Assembly (NCBI RefSeq): GCF_002155685.1
Contig: NZ_MUYK01000015.1
Span: 1-61,573, forward strand
Length of the DNA: 61,573 nt
Origin: Erythrobacter colymbi
GTDB lineage: Bacteria > Pseudomonadota > Alphaproteobacteria > Sphingomonadales > Sphingomonadaceae
Reading direction: 5' to 3'
Part shown: positions 61,453-61,573 of the stretch, one piece after another
How positions within the stretch are numbered: position 1 is the first letter of the stretch
Layout of the letters: every line of letters starts with the position of its first letter
Position numbers and translations under genes: made by a program
Notes under the pieces: model-generated
What the model was told of the DNA's origin: nothing
Database searches by the model: none
The model's input: only the letters and a program-made list of their open reading frames with translations

Positions 61453-61573
61453 CCCGCGGCAAAGCATAGTGCCACAACATACCAACGATCAGGTGCTTCA
61501 CCTGCGCGCGATCAAAGCGGAACGCTGCGCGGCATCAGATCGGAATACATGCGCGCGATCGTCGGAATCCGCA

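Larger units (their letters stand above)
58970..61573 (+). mobile_element. Complete IS21-family insertion sequence
   Basis: Ends are TGCGGATTCCGA at 58970-58981 and its inverted copy closing the window at 61573. Between them istA and istB in family order, plus multiple short terminal repeats at both ends: about five ATTCCGA...GCGCGC copies at 58971-59096, and three at 61500-61573. The left end lies in the ParB-like gene. Confidence 0.92.

Noticed and set aside
1..61573. The window as a closed circular plasmid
   Set aside because: The two ends are different IS elements with no shared sequence, and no replication initiator is seen.

Overview
The window is 61.6 kb of GC-rich accessory DNA, most likely from an alphaproteobacterial conjugative plasmid or an integrative conjugative element. 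The protein families (MobF relaxase with TraD, CHASE2-EAL protein, plasmid-type ArdC, DUF736, DUF2493, DUF3768, and runs of small orphan proteins) suggest Sphingomonadales. That assignment is inference; there is no rRNA, tRNA or core chromosomal gene to confirm it. Base 1 and base 61573 are the exact outer ends of two insertion sequences (an IS3-family and an IS21-family element), so the window may be a contig that ends in repeats.

Layout. 1-1526 is a complete IS3-family element that has removed the N-terminus of a UvrD-like helicase; the helicase is followed by an HNH protein (1527-4211). A serine resolvase, a PD-(D/E)XK-like protein, a small membrane protein and a CHASE2-EAL protein follow (4201-8383). 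8488-11222 is a restriction-modification operon: a ribbon-helix-helix (RHH) regulator, an N6-adenine methylase and a XamI-like endonuclease, with a palindromic operator in the promoter spacer. 11990-25132 is a long minus-strand conjugation operon. Its head, RHH-TraD-MobF relaxase, matches the trwA-trwB-trwC order, with a candidate oriT just upstream (25133-25628). At least ten small genes follow the relaxase, mostly joined by ATGA overlaps.

26741-31358 is dominated by structured GC-rich non-coding repeats. There are five exact 208-bp tandem units plus a partial one, three elements with GTCAGGGACG...GATCCTTGAC ends, and a pair of about 165-bp direct repeats bracketing one gene. 31429-44680 carries small genes of plasmid maintenance and unknown function: SSB, DUF736, a probable MazF/PemK-type toxin-antitoxin pair, a sigma-region-4-like protein with a membrane tail, a PAPS-reductase-like protein, DUF3768 and others.

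45281-51975 is a four-gene recombinase island of the GInt type (three large tyrosine recombinases plus a small HTH/coiled-coil protein) with a phzF-like cargo gene. It is inserted inside a second PAPS-reductase-like gene. The two halves (44674-45280 and 51976-52340) rejoin at a 6-bp core, CTGCAT, into an uninterrupted 321-codon frame. 52337-58318 holds further plasmid genes including a nuclease and ArdC antirestriction protein. The end of a ParB-like gene (58421-58969) is cut by the terminal IS21-family element (58970-61573).

Together the genes describe a self-transmissible backbone (oriT, relaxase, coupling protein, SSB, ArdC, partition remnant) that carries defence (restriction-modification, helicase/HNH remnant), addiction (toxin-antitoxin) and signalling (CHASE2-EAL) functions, and that has been hit by at least three different mobile elements. 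No type IV secretion channel genes and no replication initiator are visible here.
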